A stretch of DNA of 64,000 nucleotides from Plasmopara viticola. Taxonomy: Eukaryota; Oomycota; Peronosporomycetes; Peronosporales; Peronosporaceae. The notes beneath the pieces were generated by a model. That model had not been told where the DNA came from, ran no database searches, and saw nothing but the letters and a program-made list of their open reading frames with translations. The translations under genes were made by a program, and so were the position numbers. How positions within the stretch are numbered: position 1 is the stretch's first letter; each line of letters starts with the position of its first letter. Shown here piece after piece: positions 13,801-25,399 of this stretch. Location of the stretch: contig MBPM02000049.1 in the NCBI GenBank assembly GCA_001695595.3, positions 124,001-188,000 of the forward strand, read 5' to 3'.

Positions 13801-14250
13801 GAGATGCACTTTCATTCTTTAAGGAGTTAGGATGTTGTTGCACGGCAACTCATACGTCGTTTCCGTCGATTTAGACATTATCAGACGCAAAAGAGCCGCA
13901 AGGAATCCCTTAATAACGTTTTCAAAGCTTTAGGCTGCTTAACGGCCACAGACGTGTCCTATTTCTCAAACTAGACATGTGCGTACGCAATCGAGACACA
14001 ACGAAGTGCATAATCCTTCTTTTGATTCGCTGAGACGCTAATTGGCCACAGATACGTTTTTTTTGTCTATGTAGACATGCACAGACGCAATAGAGCAGCA
14101 ATATAACGCTGAATCAGGCTTCTTAAGCGCGGAGTTGCTATACGGTGACAGATGCGTCCAGTCAATCAATATAGACACACATGGACGCTATCAAGCCGCA
14201 ATAAGGTGTACAACAACAGTTTCGAATAGTTGAGATGTACGGCCACAAAT
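10806..14250 (+). repeat. Satellite block 6, forward orientation, four-monomer type
   Basis: The clearest stretch of the four-monomer cycle: a ggtgacag-type unit ending in a tgtataagcattc box, a unit with gcaaaagagccgcaag, a unit with gcacgtacgcaatcg, and a unit with gctgaatggccacagg ending in gcggcaattaaacg. Some cycles are shortened by loss of a monomer. Confidence 0.8.
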
Positions 14251-14254
14251 ACGT

Positions 14255-15500
14255 GGGATTGTACACTCCGCTGTGTCTTGATTGCGTACGTGCATGTCTA
14301 GATTGATAGACAGGTCGCATCTTTGGCCTACAGTAACTTAGCACTTTAAAAGAATTTGAAAAATTCCTTGTGGCTTTCTTGCGTCTGATTATATTTAAAT
14401 CGACCAAAAGGACGTATTTGTTGCCGTACAACATCACAAGCTCTCAAAAGAATATTTATACGCTATATTGTCGCTCGTTTGCTTCCATGTGTGTCTAGAT
14501 TGATAGACACGGCGCATCTGTCACCGTCCAGAAACTCAGCGCTTTTGAAGCAGGATTAGACGTTAAATTGCCGCTCAATTGCGTCTGTGCATGTCTACAT
14601 AAATAAAAAGAACGTACCTGTGGCCATTCAGCGCCTCAGAAAATTAACAGATGGACTTAACACTTCGTTGAAACCGGATTGCGTACGTGCATGTTTAGAT
14701 TGATAGACAGAACGGATCTGTGGCCGTAAATCAACTCAGCGCTCTTAACGCGTGATAAGACGTTCAATTGCCGCTCTATTGCGTATGTGCATGTCTATCC
14801 AGACAAAAAGAACGGACCTGTGGTGATTCAGCGTCTCATCAAAGGAAACATTATACACCTTGTCATGCCTCGATTGCTAACGTGCATATCTAGATTGAAA
14901 GCCAGGACGCATCTGTGGCCATACAGCAACTTAGCACTTTCAAAGAGTTATTTAAGATTACTTACTGCTTTTTTGCGTCTGCGACAGAATGAACGTATTT
15001 GTGGCCGTAAAACATCTCAATTTTTCAAAAGAATGATGATACACCTCATTGTCACCTTACATCAACTCAGCACGTTAAAGCGTGGTTAGACGTTTAGGTG
15101 TCGCTTAATTGTGTCTGTGCATGTCGATATAGACAGAAAGGATAAAACGGTGGCCATTCAGCGTCTCAGCGAATTAAAAGAGAGATTGTACACTTCTTCG
15201 TGCGTTGATTTCGTACGTGCATGTCTAGAATGAAAGACAGGACGTATCTGAAGCTGTACATCGACTTAACACTTTAAACTGTGATTAGACGGTTTGCTGC
15301 CGCTCTATAGCGTCTGAACGGGACTAAATCGACAGAAAAGACGTACTTATGACCTTATAACATCTCAGCTCCTCAAAAGAATGTCTATACACCTCATTGT
15401 GTCTCAATTACGTCCATCAGTGTCTAAATTTATAAACAGGACGCATATGCCACCGAAGAGCAATTCGGCGCGTTAAAAGCGTAATTAGACGTTCAATTGC
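14255..15500 (-). repeat. Satellite block 7, reversed orientation, four-monomer type
   Basis: Forward sequence breaks within a unit near 14,250 and reversed landmarks follow (gattgcgtacgtgcatgtct, agattgatagacagg, gtggccattcagcg). It ends at a near-palindromic junction at 15,491-15,513 (gttcaattgc … gttgaac). Confidence 0.8.
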
Positions 15501-17480
15501 CGAATTGTTGAACGGCAACAACTTGCACAGGCGCAATCAAGCCACAAATAAATGTCTAATTACTCTTGTAAAGCGCTGAGTTGCTGTATCGCCACAGATA
15601 AGTCCTGTCCATCTACCTAGACGGGCACGGAAGCAATCAGACCACAGCTACGCATATATTCATTCTTTTGAAGCTCTGAGTTGCTGTACGGCCACATATT
15701 CGTCCTATTTTCTTAGACGTGCCTACATGCAGTAGGAACACAACTAGGTATGTAATCACTCTTTTGAAGTGTCGAGACGCTGTACGGGCACATATCCGTT
15801 CTGTCTATGTATGCAGACACACACGGACGCAATTATGTCACAGCTGAACATCTAAGCAGTCTTTTGGAGCGCTGAATTGGTGTATGGCCACAGATGCGTC
15901 CTGTTTGTATATTGATACAGGCACGGACACAATTACACCACACCTAAGTGTATCGTCATTCTTTTGAAGCACTGAGTTGCTGTACGGCCACATATCCAAT
16001 CCGTCGGTTTTTCTAGAAGTGCATAGTAGCAGGGGAGCCAATACTACGCATATAATCACCCTTTTAGAGTGTCGAGACGCTATACGAGCACAGATCCGTT
16101 CTCTCTTTGTATATAGACACACACAGACGCAATCGTGTCACAACTAATCGTACAATCACTCTGTTTAAGCGCTGAAGTGCCGTATGGCCTCGGATGCATC
16201 CTGTGTATCTATCGAGACAGGCACGGACGCAACCAGACCACGTCTAAGCGTATAATCATTTTTTTGGAGCGCTGAGTTGCTTTGCGGCCACATATCCGTC
16301 CTGTCTATATATCTAGTCGCGCATAGACGCAGGAGAGCCACAACTGGGCATGTAATCACTTTTTTGAAGTGCCGAGACGCTGACTGGCCACATATCCGTC
16401 CTGTCTCTTATCGAGACATTCACAGACCCAATCAAGCCACAAGTAAGCGTAAAATCACACTTTTGAAGCGCTGAGATGCTGTTTTACGTGTATAATCATT
16501 CATTGTAAGTGGAGAGACGCTCTACGGCCACAAATGTGTCCTGTATTTATTTCTAGACATGCACGAACGCAATGGAGCTACAACTAAACGTCTGGTCACT
16601 TTTTCAAGTGCTGAATTGCCGGATGGCCACAGATGACCTATCAAGGCAGGTACAGACGCAACCAAACGATAATTAAGCGTACAATTTTTTTAAGCGCTGA
16701 GTTGCTTTACGGCCACATATACGTCCTTTATATTTTTACAGACGTGCACAGACGCAGGAGAGCCACAAGGCATATAATCATTCTTTTAAAGTGCCGAGAC
16801 GCTGTACGACTAAAAAACTGTCCTGTCTATTTTTTAAACGTGCATAGGTGGAGTAGAGCCACAACAAAGCAAACAATAACTCTTTTGAAGCGCCGAGACG
16901 CTAAACTGCCACAGATGCGTTCTGTCTATCTATGTAGACAGCCACGGACGCAATCACACCATAATTGAGCGTATAATCATTCTTTTGAAGCGCTAAGTTG
17001 ATGTACGGCTACATATACGTCATTTGATCTATTCAGACATGCAAAGATGCATTAGAGTCACAACTGAGCCTATAATGACTCTTTTAGAGCGACAAGATGA
17101 TGTACGTCCACAGTTACGTCCTTTCTATCATTCTAGACGTACACAGACGCAATAGAGCAATAACAACGCGTATAACTTCTCTTTTGAAAGGCTGGTATGT
17201 TGTATAACCATGTATAGGTCCTTTTAGTCATTCTTGACGTACACAGATGCAATAACTCTTTTGAAGCAGAGAGATTATGTACGGCCACAGATTCGTCCTT
17301 TCGGTCTGTCTAAACATGAACAGACGCATTAGAGTCGCAAATCAGCATATGATGACTCTTTTAGAGCGCCGAGACGTTATACGGCCACACTCCGTCCTGT
17401 TTATCAAGCTAGACATGCGCGGACACAATCGAGCCAAAACTAAGCATATATAGTCACTCTTTTACGACGCCAAGAGGCTG
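15501..17480 (+). repeat. Satellite block 8, forward orientation, three-monomer type
   Basis: The word gtcgagacgc or gccgagacgc recurs at 15,771, 16,071 and 16,371, exactly 300 bp apart, showing a three-monomer higher-order unit. Order decays after about 16,500 and the array ends near 17,480, followed by non-repetitive AT-rich sequence. Confidence 0.85.
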
Positions 17481-18301
17481 TACGGGCCTGTATCTCGTAT
17501 CATTACTACTGTAAATACCGGTATTGTTTGATGTTAGCTCAGTACTCTACACATACGTAGTCTAATCTCGACAACAGCGTATACTCCGATGCGCGACTGA
17601 CGACCTTAATGATGTGGTACACACCATGTGAGAGTGTGAAAACCACATATTTATCAAAGTGATAGAGGAAAGCAGAGCGGAGTACGGTATATTCAGCTGT
17701 TTACTCATTACTGCACAATAGTCTAATCTCGACTAATTTTAAATGTACTGAACATACACGTTGTCTAACCTTCTTGGAAACAATCTTGACTATTTAGAAC
17801 TTTAAGCTAACGTATTGTCTTCCCAGAAATTTTCCCGAATCGACAAATTTTTTGTGAGGTGTATCGATCGCTTTTTTCAATAAAGTTTGACGATTACTTG
17901 AAGTCTTGAAGCTCTTTGACCATGTTTTATGCCTAGTGATGAGCATGGTTCCAACGCATAGTAGGCCCTACACATGGACAAGAAACTCCTGCACTATTTC
18001 TAGCGTCATAAATTATTTCTACCATTCTTTCTGTCCGTGTTCGATCTTTACCATTTTTTAAAATAAAATCACATATCGCGGTTTTGTTTCATTGATAATC
18101 GTATGTGTTGTTATTCTACTTACTATATTTATTTATTCGGATCAACTCTTTCCTACAATTATTATGATGCTTTGCACTATAGTTATTGATAGTTTTTGTT
18201 GATTCTGAGGATTATTTCTTCGCATCAACCAATTAATAATTTATCTTGGTTCATCCACTGCATTATGGTACCTTCGGATACATTTTTGGGTAGAAACGTT
18301 T

Positions 18302-18763
18302 TTACATAAACTGTACCGACGAATTGCTACTGACGTTTAACGGCCACAGATGGATAATATCGTTTAGCGTGTTGCGATACATGAGCTCATAAAACTGACG
18401 CAAGGAAGACGGTGAAGGCTGCTTCTTGATTGATAGCGGTTGCAGAGTCTTGCGGTCACTCGCAATGCAATTAGTTAGCTCTGTGCAACTATCACTTTGT
18501 GTGTACATCTGAACAAAATTTGACACGTCTGCATGGTTGTCTAAGCCCGTATTGCGCGGCTCCACTAACATCGACCAGAATGTGTGTTTTGCCGTTTTGT
18601 GTAGTCGCCATCTTGACTGCATAGCTGAGTTTGTTCCAGCTAAGAACGCACAAATCGACCGTGTGCTGATGCGCCGGTTGGGGCGCCAGATTCTAATGAA
18701 TTTATCAGCGAGTACGGCGTTGGGTGTGTAGGCGTCATGGTGGGCAGTAAGAAACGTCGAATG
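18302..18763 (-). pseudogene. Open coding fragment of an unrecognised repeated protein
   Basis: An open frame of 153 codons without a good start ends in a stop at 18,302. Its strongest support is a related frame on the opposite strand at 20,189-20,359: NCIASDRKTLQPL here against NCIASDRRTLQQL there, and a stretch pairing DNHADVSNFVQMYTQSD with DHAGVSKVVQMHAQSE. Protein-level similarity between two copies that differ at the DNA level suggests both descend from a real coding sequence, perhaps a transposon or a multicopy family. I do not recognise the family. No start, signal peptide or catalytic motif is evident. Confidence 0.5.
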
Positions 18764-20188
18764 TTATTTGATATAAGCGCAAAATGATGAGCACGTAGTA
18801 CAAACTCAGAGCTGGGAATGGATGTGTCACGTCCATTGTAAAGTGCGCATTTCCCCCTGAATGACGTACGACAAGCCTAGCCCTCGAGGTCTGGGTGGTA
18901 GAGAAGTACTGTATCCACTAAAGCCATAAGGCCCGAGAAGGATGGCACAGCAAAATCTGCTAAAACTGCAGCAGCCACTTACAAGATGTGCGTGCGATCA
19001 AATGATACCGACAAGGAGACAACTGCAGTCTCACTTAACAAGCTTGTGACCGGCCGCTTACAACTTGTGCTTATCAATAATGAGCGGGACTATAGCAATA
19101 ATAATGGATGTTGACGTCGCCGCAGTACCGCTTGCGTAATGTATTCAAATCTTCGAGCAATCCCTTATTCACAAACGTAGCAGCAAGCTCCGTACGTAGT
19201 GTACACGATCGGTGCGTTTTTGTTGACTGTATTGACATTGTTACAACATACACTATTATACCTCCGTGTCGTACCTCTCAAATTTCTTATACGTTACTGT
19301 GTACCTTGCTTATCATCAAATTACTATTTTCACATCATATCGCTTAGATTTGCAGCACCAAGTACCTTTATAAACTGGACTCATATCATGCGCCATGTTA
19401 AAGGCTCGATAACTCGAAGCGGACGGTGTTGTGAATTAATCCATCAGCACCTCAAGATTCCGTGCGTACTCAATTGACTAAATCTATTGTATGCCGTGAA
19501 ATGCAAACAATGCATTTCGAATTAGGTCAATGGACACCATGCACTGGAAACACTCACGGCCATAATGAGTCCGTTTACTTCGGGCAAAACTGCGCTTGAT
19601 AATCTACTGGCGAGTCGCAGCAGCTCTGGAGAAGTGACGAGTGATATAATTATAGCGCTACCATACTTGTGCCCAGAATGTTTTGAGTTGTGGACCAGCC
19701 AGGTGGCTTGGAAAAATTCGCTACTTGGCTTGTTCGCAGCTCGGGAAAAAATGTGCATGGCTGCTCAGCTTCATTCGCCCAGCGGCATCTCATTTACGCA
19801 GATCAATTAACTTAAAGTCGAGGTGGTGGAAATCATGGGGCTGGCTACTTGTCGTAAGATGACATATTCCCGGTCGATCAGGTGGCCAGAAATGGCGTCT
19901 CAGCATAGCCATTGATCTATCGTCAAACTCGAGCATCTTGATGTTGGACAAACGCACGAGTGGTTTGGACTCAAGCGCGGCGTATAATGTCATAAAGCTT
20001 GTCGTTTAGTTGTGAGCCGACAGAAAAATTGTCGTGTGTACGATCCACCAGCCGTCGTTTCAGCTTTACGACTGCTCACGAACATTGTGGTGTTATCAGC
20101 AGGTCAGACTGCTCACTGCTGTCCTCCTCCCTTCAAAGTTTCACACTTTTCGTCTGCTGGCCACGACTGTCTCACGTACATGGATTGA

Positions 20189-20359
20189 GTATTTGTCAAT
20201 GCGGACTTTGTCGACCATGCAGGCGTTTCGAAAGTTGTACAAATGCATGCACAGAGTGAATTTTGCATGGAGCTAAGTAATTGCATCGCAAGTGATCGCA
20301 GAACTCTGCAACAGCTGCCAGACAAGCTTACGTCATGTATCGTAACACTCTATTTCGCT
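20189..20359 (+). pseudogene. Second, shorter copy of the unrecognised fragment, inverted
   Basis: The frame opens after a stop at about 20,186 and reads 57 codons to a stop at 20,360-20,362. It aligns with the centre of 18,302-18,763 and then diverges, so it is truncated on both sides. Together with that fragment it forms an inverted pair about 1.5 kb apart. Confidence 0.5.
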
Positions 20360-22079
20360 TGAAAGTATTTGCAGTCAGCTGTACTTTAAGAAAACGTTTC
20401 CTTATTGCTACAATGTAGACAAACAAGTGTTTCGCAGACTGATAAATTTTTTTGACAGCTCAGACAAGCGTGAGGTGAGGACCTTTTGTCTCATACTTAT
20501 TTACATAAAGCCAACTTTTTTGGACGTTTTGTGTCCATGATAACGATCTCCTCCATCAGTGTCATCGTTCCCACTTCTCAGAAGTCGATACTGTACATGC
20601 CCCAATAGTTAACCCTCTCTCTTATAGTGATGATTACCATGGGGTTGCATAATAAACAAAGATTAATAACAATATGAGATACGTTTTACAAGCAGCAATT
20701 CATGTCAATACTTTGCGTTTATGTATTATGAAACGTGCTGGCAAGACCGTAAAAGTAAAGTTGGAGACAAATCAAATAGTCGGTGACTACGCCATCATTC
20801 TTAGTCATAAGGCAAGAGCGTCAAATGCAATGTTCCAAACGTTCGTGCTTTGAACAAAAGCAAACCAAGACGATATCACACTTGCCCAGCAAATGCTGAA
20901 ATCAAGAATGATAGAAGAAGATCCTGTTCATATTGTCTTGTGCAGTTACCGCAGCGGCCGCAGCCCTTTGTATAAAGTAAGCGTGATTTAGACGCTTCGG
21001 CCTTCGATCTGTACTTAAAGCTAATACAACTCGTAGATCGCTGTGTTTACTCCAAGAGATAGTATAAGACTTGATGCCCAAAACTAACATGGCTCTCATG
21101 TTTCCAAATGTAAGCTGAACTTATTCGGAACCCTGTGAAATAAGTGCACTACGACTTTTGTTCAACATAGTAATTTCTACTTATATGCTCGAAACGCTTG
21201 TCTTAAGACTACAAACTGCTTTTTTGTCAAACCTTACATTGATGTCGAAAGCATCACTTGGGCAACATGGTAATGTGTGTGAATCTCCCACATCAAGACT
21301 TTGACTCCTTGACTCGTTTTAAATTAAACTTCCATACAAAATTACTGTCAATCTGACACAACCGATGTGATTTGTATCGCTTCTTAGAATCCTGTGCAAC
21401 ATTTTGAGTGAGCACTGCCCTAAATTCAACATACCAACCCTAATTTAAGTGACTACCTAGTCATCCGCATCTAGCTCATTGTTGAGATCTATAATAGACA
21501 ATTATTGCAAGACACGATTGTCTTGAGTAGTGAGTACCATATCAGCGTCATTACGTTATGTCGTCGGAGTACATTTTAACTTAGTGCACGCTTAAGCTGC
21601 GCGCGTCGCTGACGCTATCTTTATAGTGAGCAAGATCTATGTCATATGACCGACCAGCATTGGCTTCAAGGCGTGAAAAGGCTGAGTGCTCTTCTCGACA
21701 AAGGTTTCATTCAGCTCGTGAGCCGGTATCAAATCGAATTGCTCAAAGAAACTAATGTTTAATCTTCGGGTTTACTAATCTCACCTAATTCGCACGCTTG
21801 AATCGCACACCTCGTACTGAAAGCAAGGCTCAGCTCGTTTATGAAGAGTAATGCGACTTATGTGTCGCCCGCGATCGACGTTTGGTAGGCACAGCTAATT
21901 TGCTAGCAAGAATAATCGAAGCGACCTCTACTATCTGTATTACGATATAAGCTGAGTGTCGTACCCTTGCTGTTCACGGTCCACAACGGACTAGCTCTTG
22001 AGTTCTAAGCGCGCATTTGCTTTGCTCCGCGAACAAATCACTCGAGTCGTGTCCATCGTAACAGAGATTGCGGCATTTC

Positions 22080-22925
22080 ATGTCCATAATCAGTTTTGTA
22101 TGTGGTGCGTCTAAGCACGTCTAAAAAAGGCAGGACTGATTTGTGACCGCAAGACGTCTCGGGGTTTCAAAAGAGTCATTTATTATTATGCTGTAGCTCG
22201 GTCGCATCTGTAAATGTCTACGACAAAAGGCAGGAATGGTGTTGGCCGTACGACGTCTCAGCACTTCAAAGAAGTCATTTAATGCTAACGTGTGCCTCTT
22301 TTGCGTCTGTACGTATCTTTAAAGAAAGACATAACCTTGACGACGTCTCAGCGCTTCAAGAGAGACAACTTAAGCTTATTTGTGGCTTTATTGCGTCTGT
22401 GTGCGTCTAGAAAGATAGCAAGGACGAAGCTGAGGCCGTACGACGTTTCAGCGCTTCAAAAGACCTGTAATTTGCTGAGTTGTGTTCTTTTGTGTCTGTA
22501 CACGTCTAAAAAGCTGATGTGTGGCCGTACGACGTCTCGTCACTTCAAAGAGTCAGTTTTTGCTCACTTATGAATCCATTGCGTTTGTACACATCTAGAA
22601 AGATAAACAGGACCTACGTGGAGACATACAACGTCTTGGCGCTTTACAAGCAAAAACGTTAGCTCAGTTTTGATTATTTTTTTTGACTGTGCACGTCTAG
22701 AAGAATAGAAAAGATGAATCTGAGGCCAAATGACGCCTCATCGCTTCAAAAGGGTCGATAATCATTTTGTTGTGGCTGGATTGCGTTTGTACACGTCTAC
22801 AAAGAAAGGCAGGACTGAAGTGTGGCCTTACGACGTCTCGGGACTTTAGATGAGTCGTTACATTTTTCTGATTACTTATGGCTCTGTTTTGTCTGCACAC
22901 GTCTAGTAAGATAGACACTACCCCA
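22080..22925 (-). repeat. Detached satellite island, reversed orientation
   Basis: About eight reversed monomers related to the main array. Each carries gacgtctc, cgcttcaaaagagtc, a gtctagaaagatag-type box and attgcgtctgt. Spacing is about 90-105 bp. They form their own subfamily: cgtacgacgtctc replaces the cgtacagcatctc of the main array. The island lies 4.6 kb beyond the end of the main array. Confidence 0.85.
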
Positions 22926-25399
22926 CTTTCTCTTTTATCGTCTTTCAGTACCTTAAGAATGGCGGGCCTCTGACCGAACCCCAGCTAAACGATAGGATCT
23001 GGGACGAAAATGTATATATAGGCACAAGAGTAAAAGTTGTTGAAACTTTGCTCGTGTCACGTGTTGAAAGCCCGACCCCCTTCTTGAACTTTTCCAGAAA
23101 GCAAGCTTGACTAAGGAGATAAAACTTCAAGACATGTTTAGTGTCTTTGAAACATCCTGGCAAAGCCAAACCAATCTTTGTTTTATCTTTCCGAGCGATC
23201 GAAAGCAGAACCGATCCAAATGTTATCCTATATTTTTTCAAAATCATTTTTTGCGACAAATGTATGCTCGGTAATGGGATTCGGTATCGTGTCGCGTGTC
23301 ATGTGGAGATTATAGCAAATCTTGCACGTTTAGACCTCCCCAGTCATGGGATTTTGCGATTTTCTTATCGTTAATGTCGTTTTGTTCGATAATTGTTCCC
23401 TCTGCTTGCCGAGAATTGAAATTACACATCTTTGCCGAATTTTTCTTCTCTCTTATTTTTTTAAGTCTTCCCCGAGTTTCCACTATTATTTCGATTAGCT
23501 TAGTGCAAGGTCTGATCGGGTATATGTTTTGGCTCTAAATTGTAATACACCCCCCATTTGCTCTTTGTCGCCCGCAACCACCTTGCGGGCCTACTTTCTC
23601 ACACTTTTCTTTAATGGCCAGCCTACCATAAATATATATATATATATATATGATTGCTTTATAACTGATAAATTGTGCCTTTAAATCGGCGCACTTTATC
23701 CTTTTTACCAAATTTTCTTGGCAAACTTTCGGCAGTTAATGCCGTGGGTATCATGTGTTTCTGTCATTAATACAGGTACTCGTATCTCATGCGACGGCCG
23801 GATCTCGCGAAGGTAACCCGGCAGCCAAGCAATCTAGGTAAACTACATTAAGTCTGAGCTTGGACAGACAGACAGACGATCGATAAGGAGTGATATTTGA
23901 TTGGCGCGTTCTATAGTCTGGACATATGAACTAGTCTTATAGCAATTCGTGATCTAAATACAACTTATCCCGATTGCCGACTTTGATGATGTGAGGCTCT
24001 AAATAATCATTATGCTAATCTGATCGATTTAAAATTGTTTCCGTAATGCGTGGTTTACTCGATCTCCACTGTCATTAAATATACGGTATGGTCACTGGCG
24101 CAAATCTCAAGCTTGGTCTAGTGTTACCAATCAATAACGTTATCTTAAAAGAACGAGCATTCCAGGTTTATACAAAAGCGAATATCATCGCACGTGCGAT
24201 TGTTGATAAAGAATGTCAAGTGCTCCGCATACTCATTTCAAACATGTTGATATACATTATATCGCTCCGCTGGCCTTAAATCGACGATTAATGTCTTGAA
24301 TGTTCGTCGGAACGACTCTTGTCGCACCCGCCTTTGCCGCTGCATACCATGTAAAGACATTGATCGGTATCCGAGATGTGCATTTAACTTGTGAAATTTG
24401 AGACTACTAGAAACAGAGTGTCGTCCGGTGCAATATGATTAAAAGGTAAGTCGCTTGTTTGGTACGTAGCGACCTTCAATATCATTCTTAGTACCAATTC
24501 TGTGGCTCACAGTTTACGCATCGTCTCGCATACCATTCCACGCTCTTAAAAAGGTCCCCTGTGAATATGCGCCATACCCAATTTAAAGATCCAATTGATT
24601 CTTTGATCTCATCCTTTTGAGCCCGTTGATAGTGATGCACGACGTCATGTTGTAGGCTCTTGTGTGCCTTCATTTGCATGATAAGATCACGCTTGCTATA
24701 ATTTGTGAGCGGTTAGAGATCAGCTAGTCTTCGGAAGCTTCGTAGTCAATCGGGATCTTATATAATACTACCGAGCTTTATACGACGCAGTCTTTTGGCT
24801 GTGAAGCTAAGAAAGCTGTGTTTGTTGTCTTGAATGTCCCGCCAATTCCAAAGAACAATCGTGGCAGCTTTATTGCTTGCGCCGGTTTTCAAAATCGGTT
24901 TCGCATGGCCCTTGTCTAAATACTGATGGCTGTCATTCTTGAGCTCATTTGATGGAACTTGGGACTCAAAGTCGAGCATGAGTGCTGGAAGGGCGTTTGA
25001 GTAGCATTTTTAGAAAGTTCCGCACTAGCTACGGATTGTTTAACCCCGCTCTCCACTTTTCTTTGTCTCAGAATTAAAATGTTCAACTCGTCCAAGCCTG
25101 TTCTGCTAAATTTAGGTGAAGTACATTCGCTGAAGAGGCCGCAAAAATCAAATTGGTCACTGCAGCTATGTGCACGACGTACTATTTTATGTCCGGGATC
25201 AATAGCTTTTGGTAGGTGACTGAGGCTAATCAGACCCGCATTTCTGCCTCCCGAGACAGGCGCCGATCAGTTCGCTGACCTCACTTTGAGAGCATGTCAT
25301 ATTGCACTACCCAGTGCTTTTGATTCGCTGCACTTTACAAAAGAGTTGATTTCTTACTCAACGAGCTCACATTAACGACGTATTGGCGTTGATATAATC
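22926..25399. other. Gene-poor spacer
   Basis: No supported gene. It contains a short TA microsatellite, a small GC-rich hairpin (cccgcaa/ttgcggg at 23,571-23,589) and a gacagaca run near 23,865. A minus-strand frame at 24,488-24,679 ending in RRCVNCEPQN faintly resembles the zinc-binding end of an integrase, but is too short to call. Confidence 0.5.
23632..23651. repeat. TA dinucleotide microsatellite
   Basis: About ten uninterrupted TA dinucleotides in an AT-rich spacer. Confidence 0.9.

Larger units (their letters stand above)
1..17480. repeat. Long degenerate ~98-100 bp satellite array with orientation switches
   Basis: The whole stretch is built from diverged copies of one unit of about 98-100 bp. 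Landmarks that recur in nearly every unit are tgtacggccacagatacgtc, then a tctaga-like box, then gacgcaatagagccacaac, then a T-rich run and a gctgagac box. Dividing length by period gives roughly 170 units (estimated, not counted). Units differ by point changes and small indels, so this is an old satellite, with a few recently amplified segments. Blocks on the plus orientation alternate with blocks in which the same landmarks appear reverse-complemented; these are listed separately. Short open frames occur throughout, but they track the repeat period on both strands and change frame between units, so I do not call genes here. No transposon insertion or telomere repeat is visible inside. Confidence 0.95.
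17481..22080. other. Gene-poor spacer with decayed coding fragments
   Basis: No intact gene is visible. Frames longer than about 100 codons are rare, and the only ones with internal support are the two related fragments at 18,302-18,763 and 20,189-20,359. The remaining sequence is AT-rich and reads like eroded mobile DNA. I see no RNA gene here. Confidence 0.6.

Noticed and set aside
1..17480. Dozens of open frames of 60-173 codons with repeating peptides such as MYGRTSSQHF or MAVHHLS
   Set aside because: They follow the satellite period, occur on both strands, shift frame from unit to unit and lack codon conservation. They are by-products of a repeat, not a tandem-repeat protein.
1..17480. 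CRISPR-like array
   Set aside because: The whole ~98 bp unit is repeated with gradual divergence; there is no short identical repeat alternating with unique spacers, and the genome is eukaryotic.
23571..23589. GC hairpin (cccgcaa ccacc ttgcggg) as a Helitron 3' end
   Set aside because: No CTRR terminus follows at the expected distance and no matching 5' end or Rep/helicase coding is present.
24488..24979. Minus-strand frames resembling an integrase zinc-binding region (RRCVNCEPQN)
   Set aside because: The HHCC spacing is not clear and no adjacent pol domain was found, so it stays below the level for a feature.
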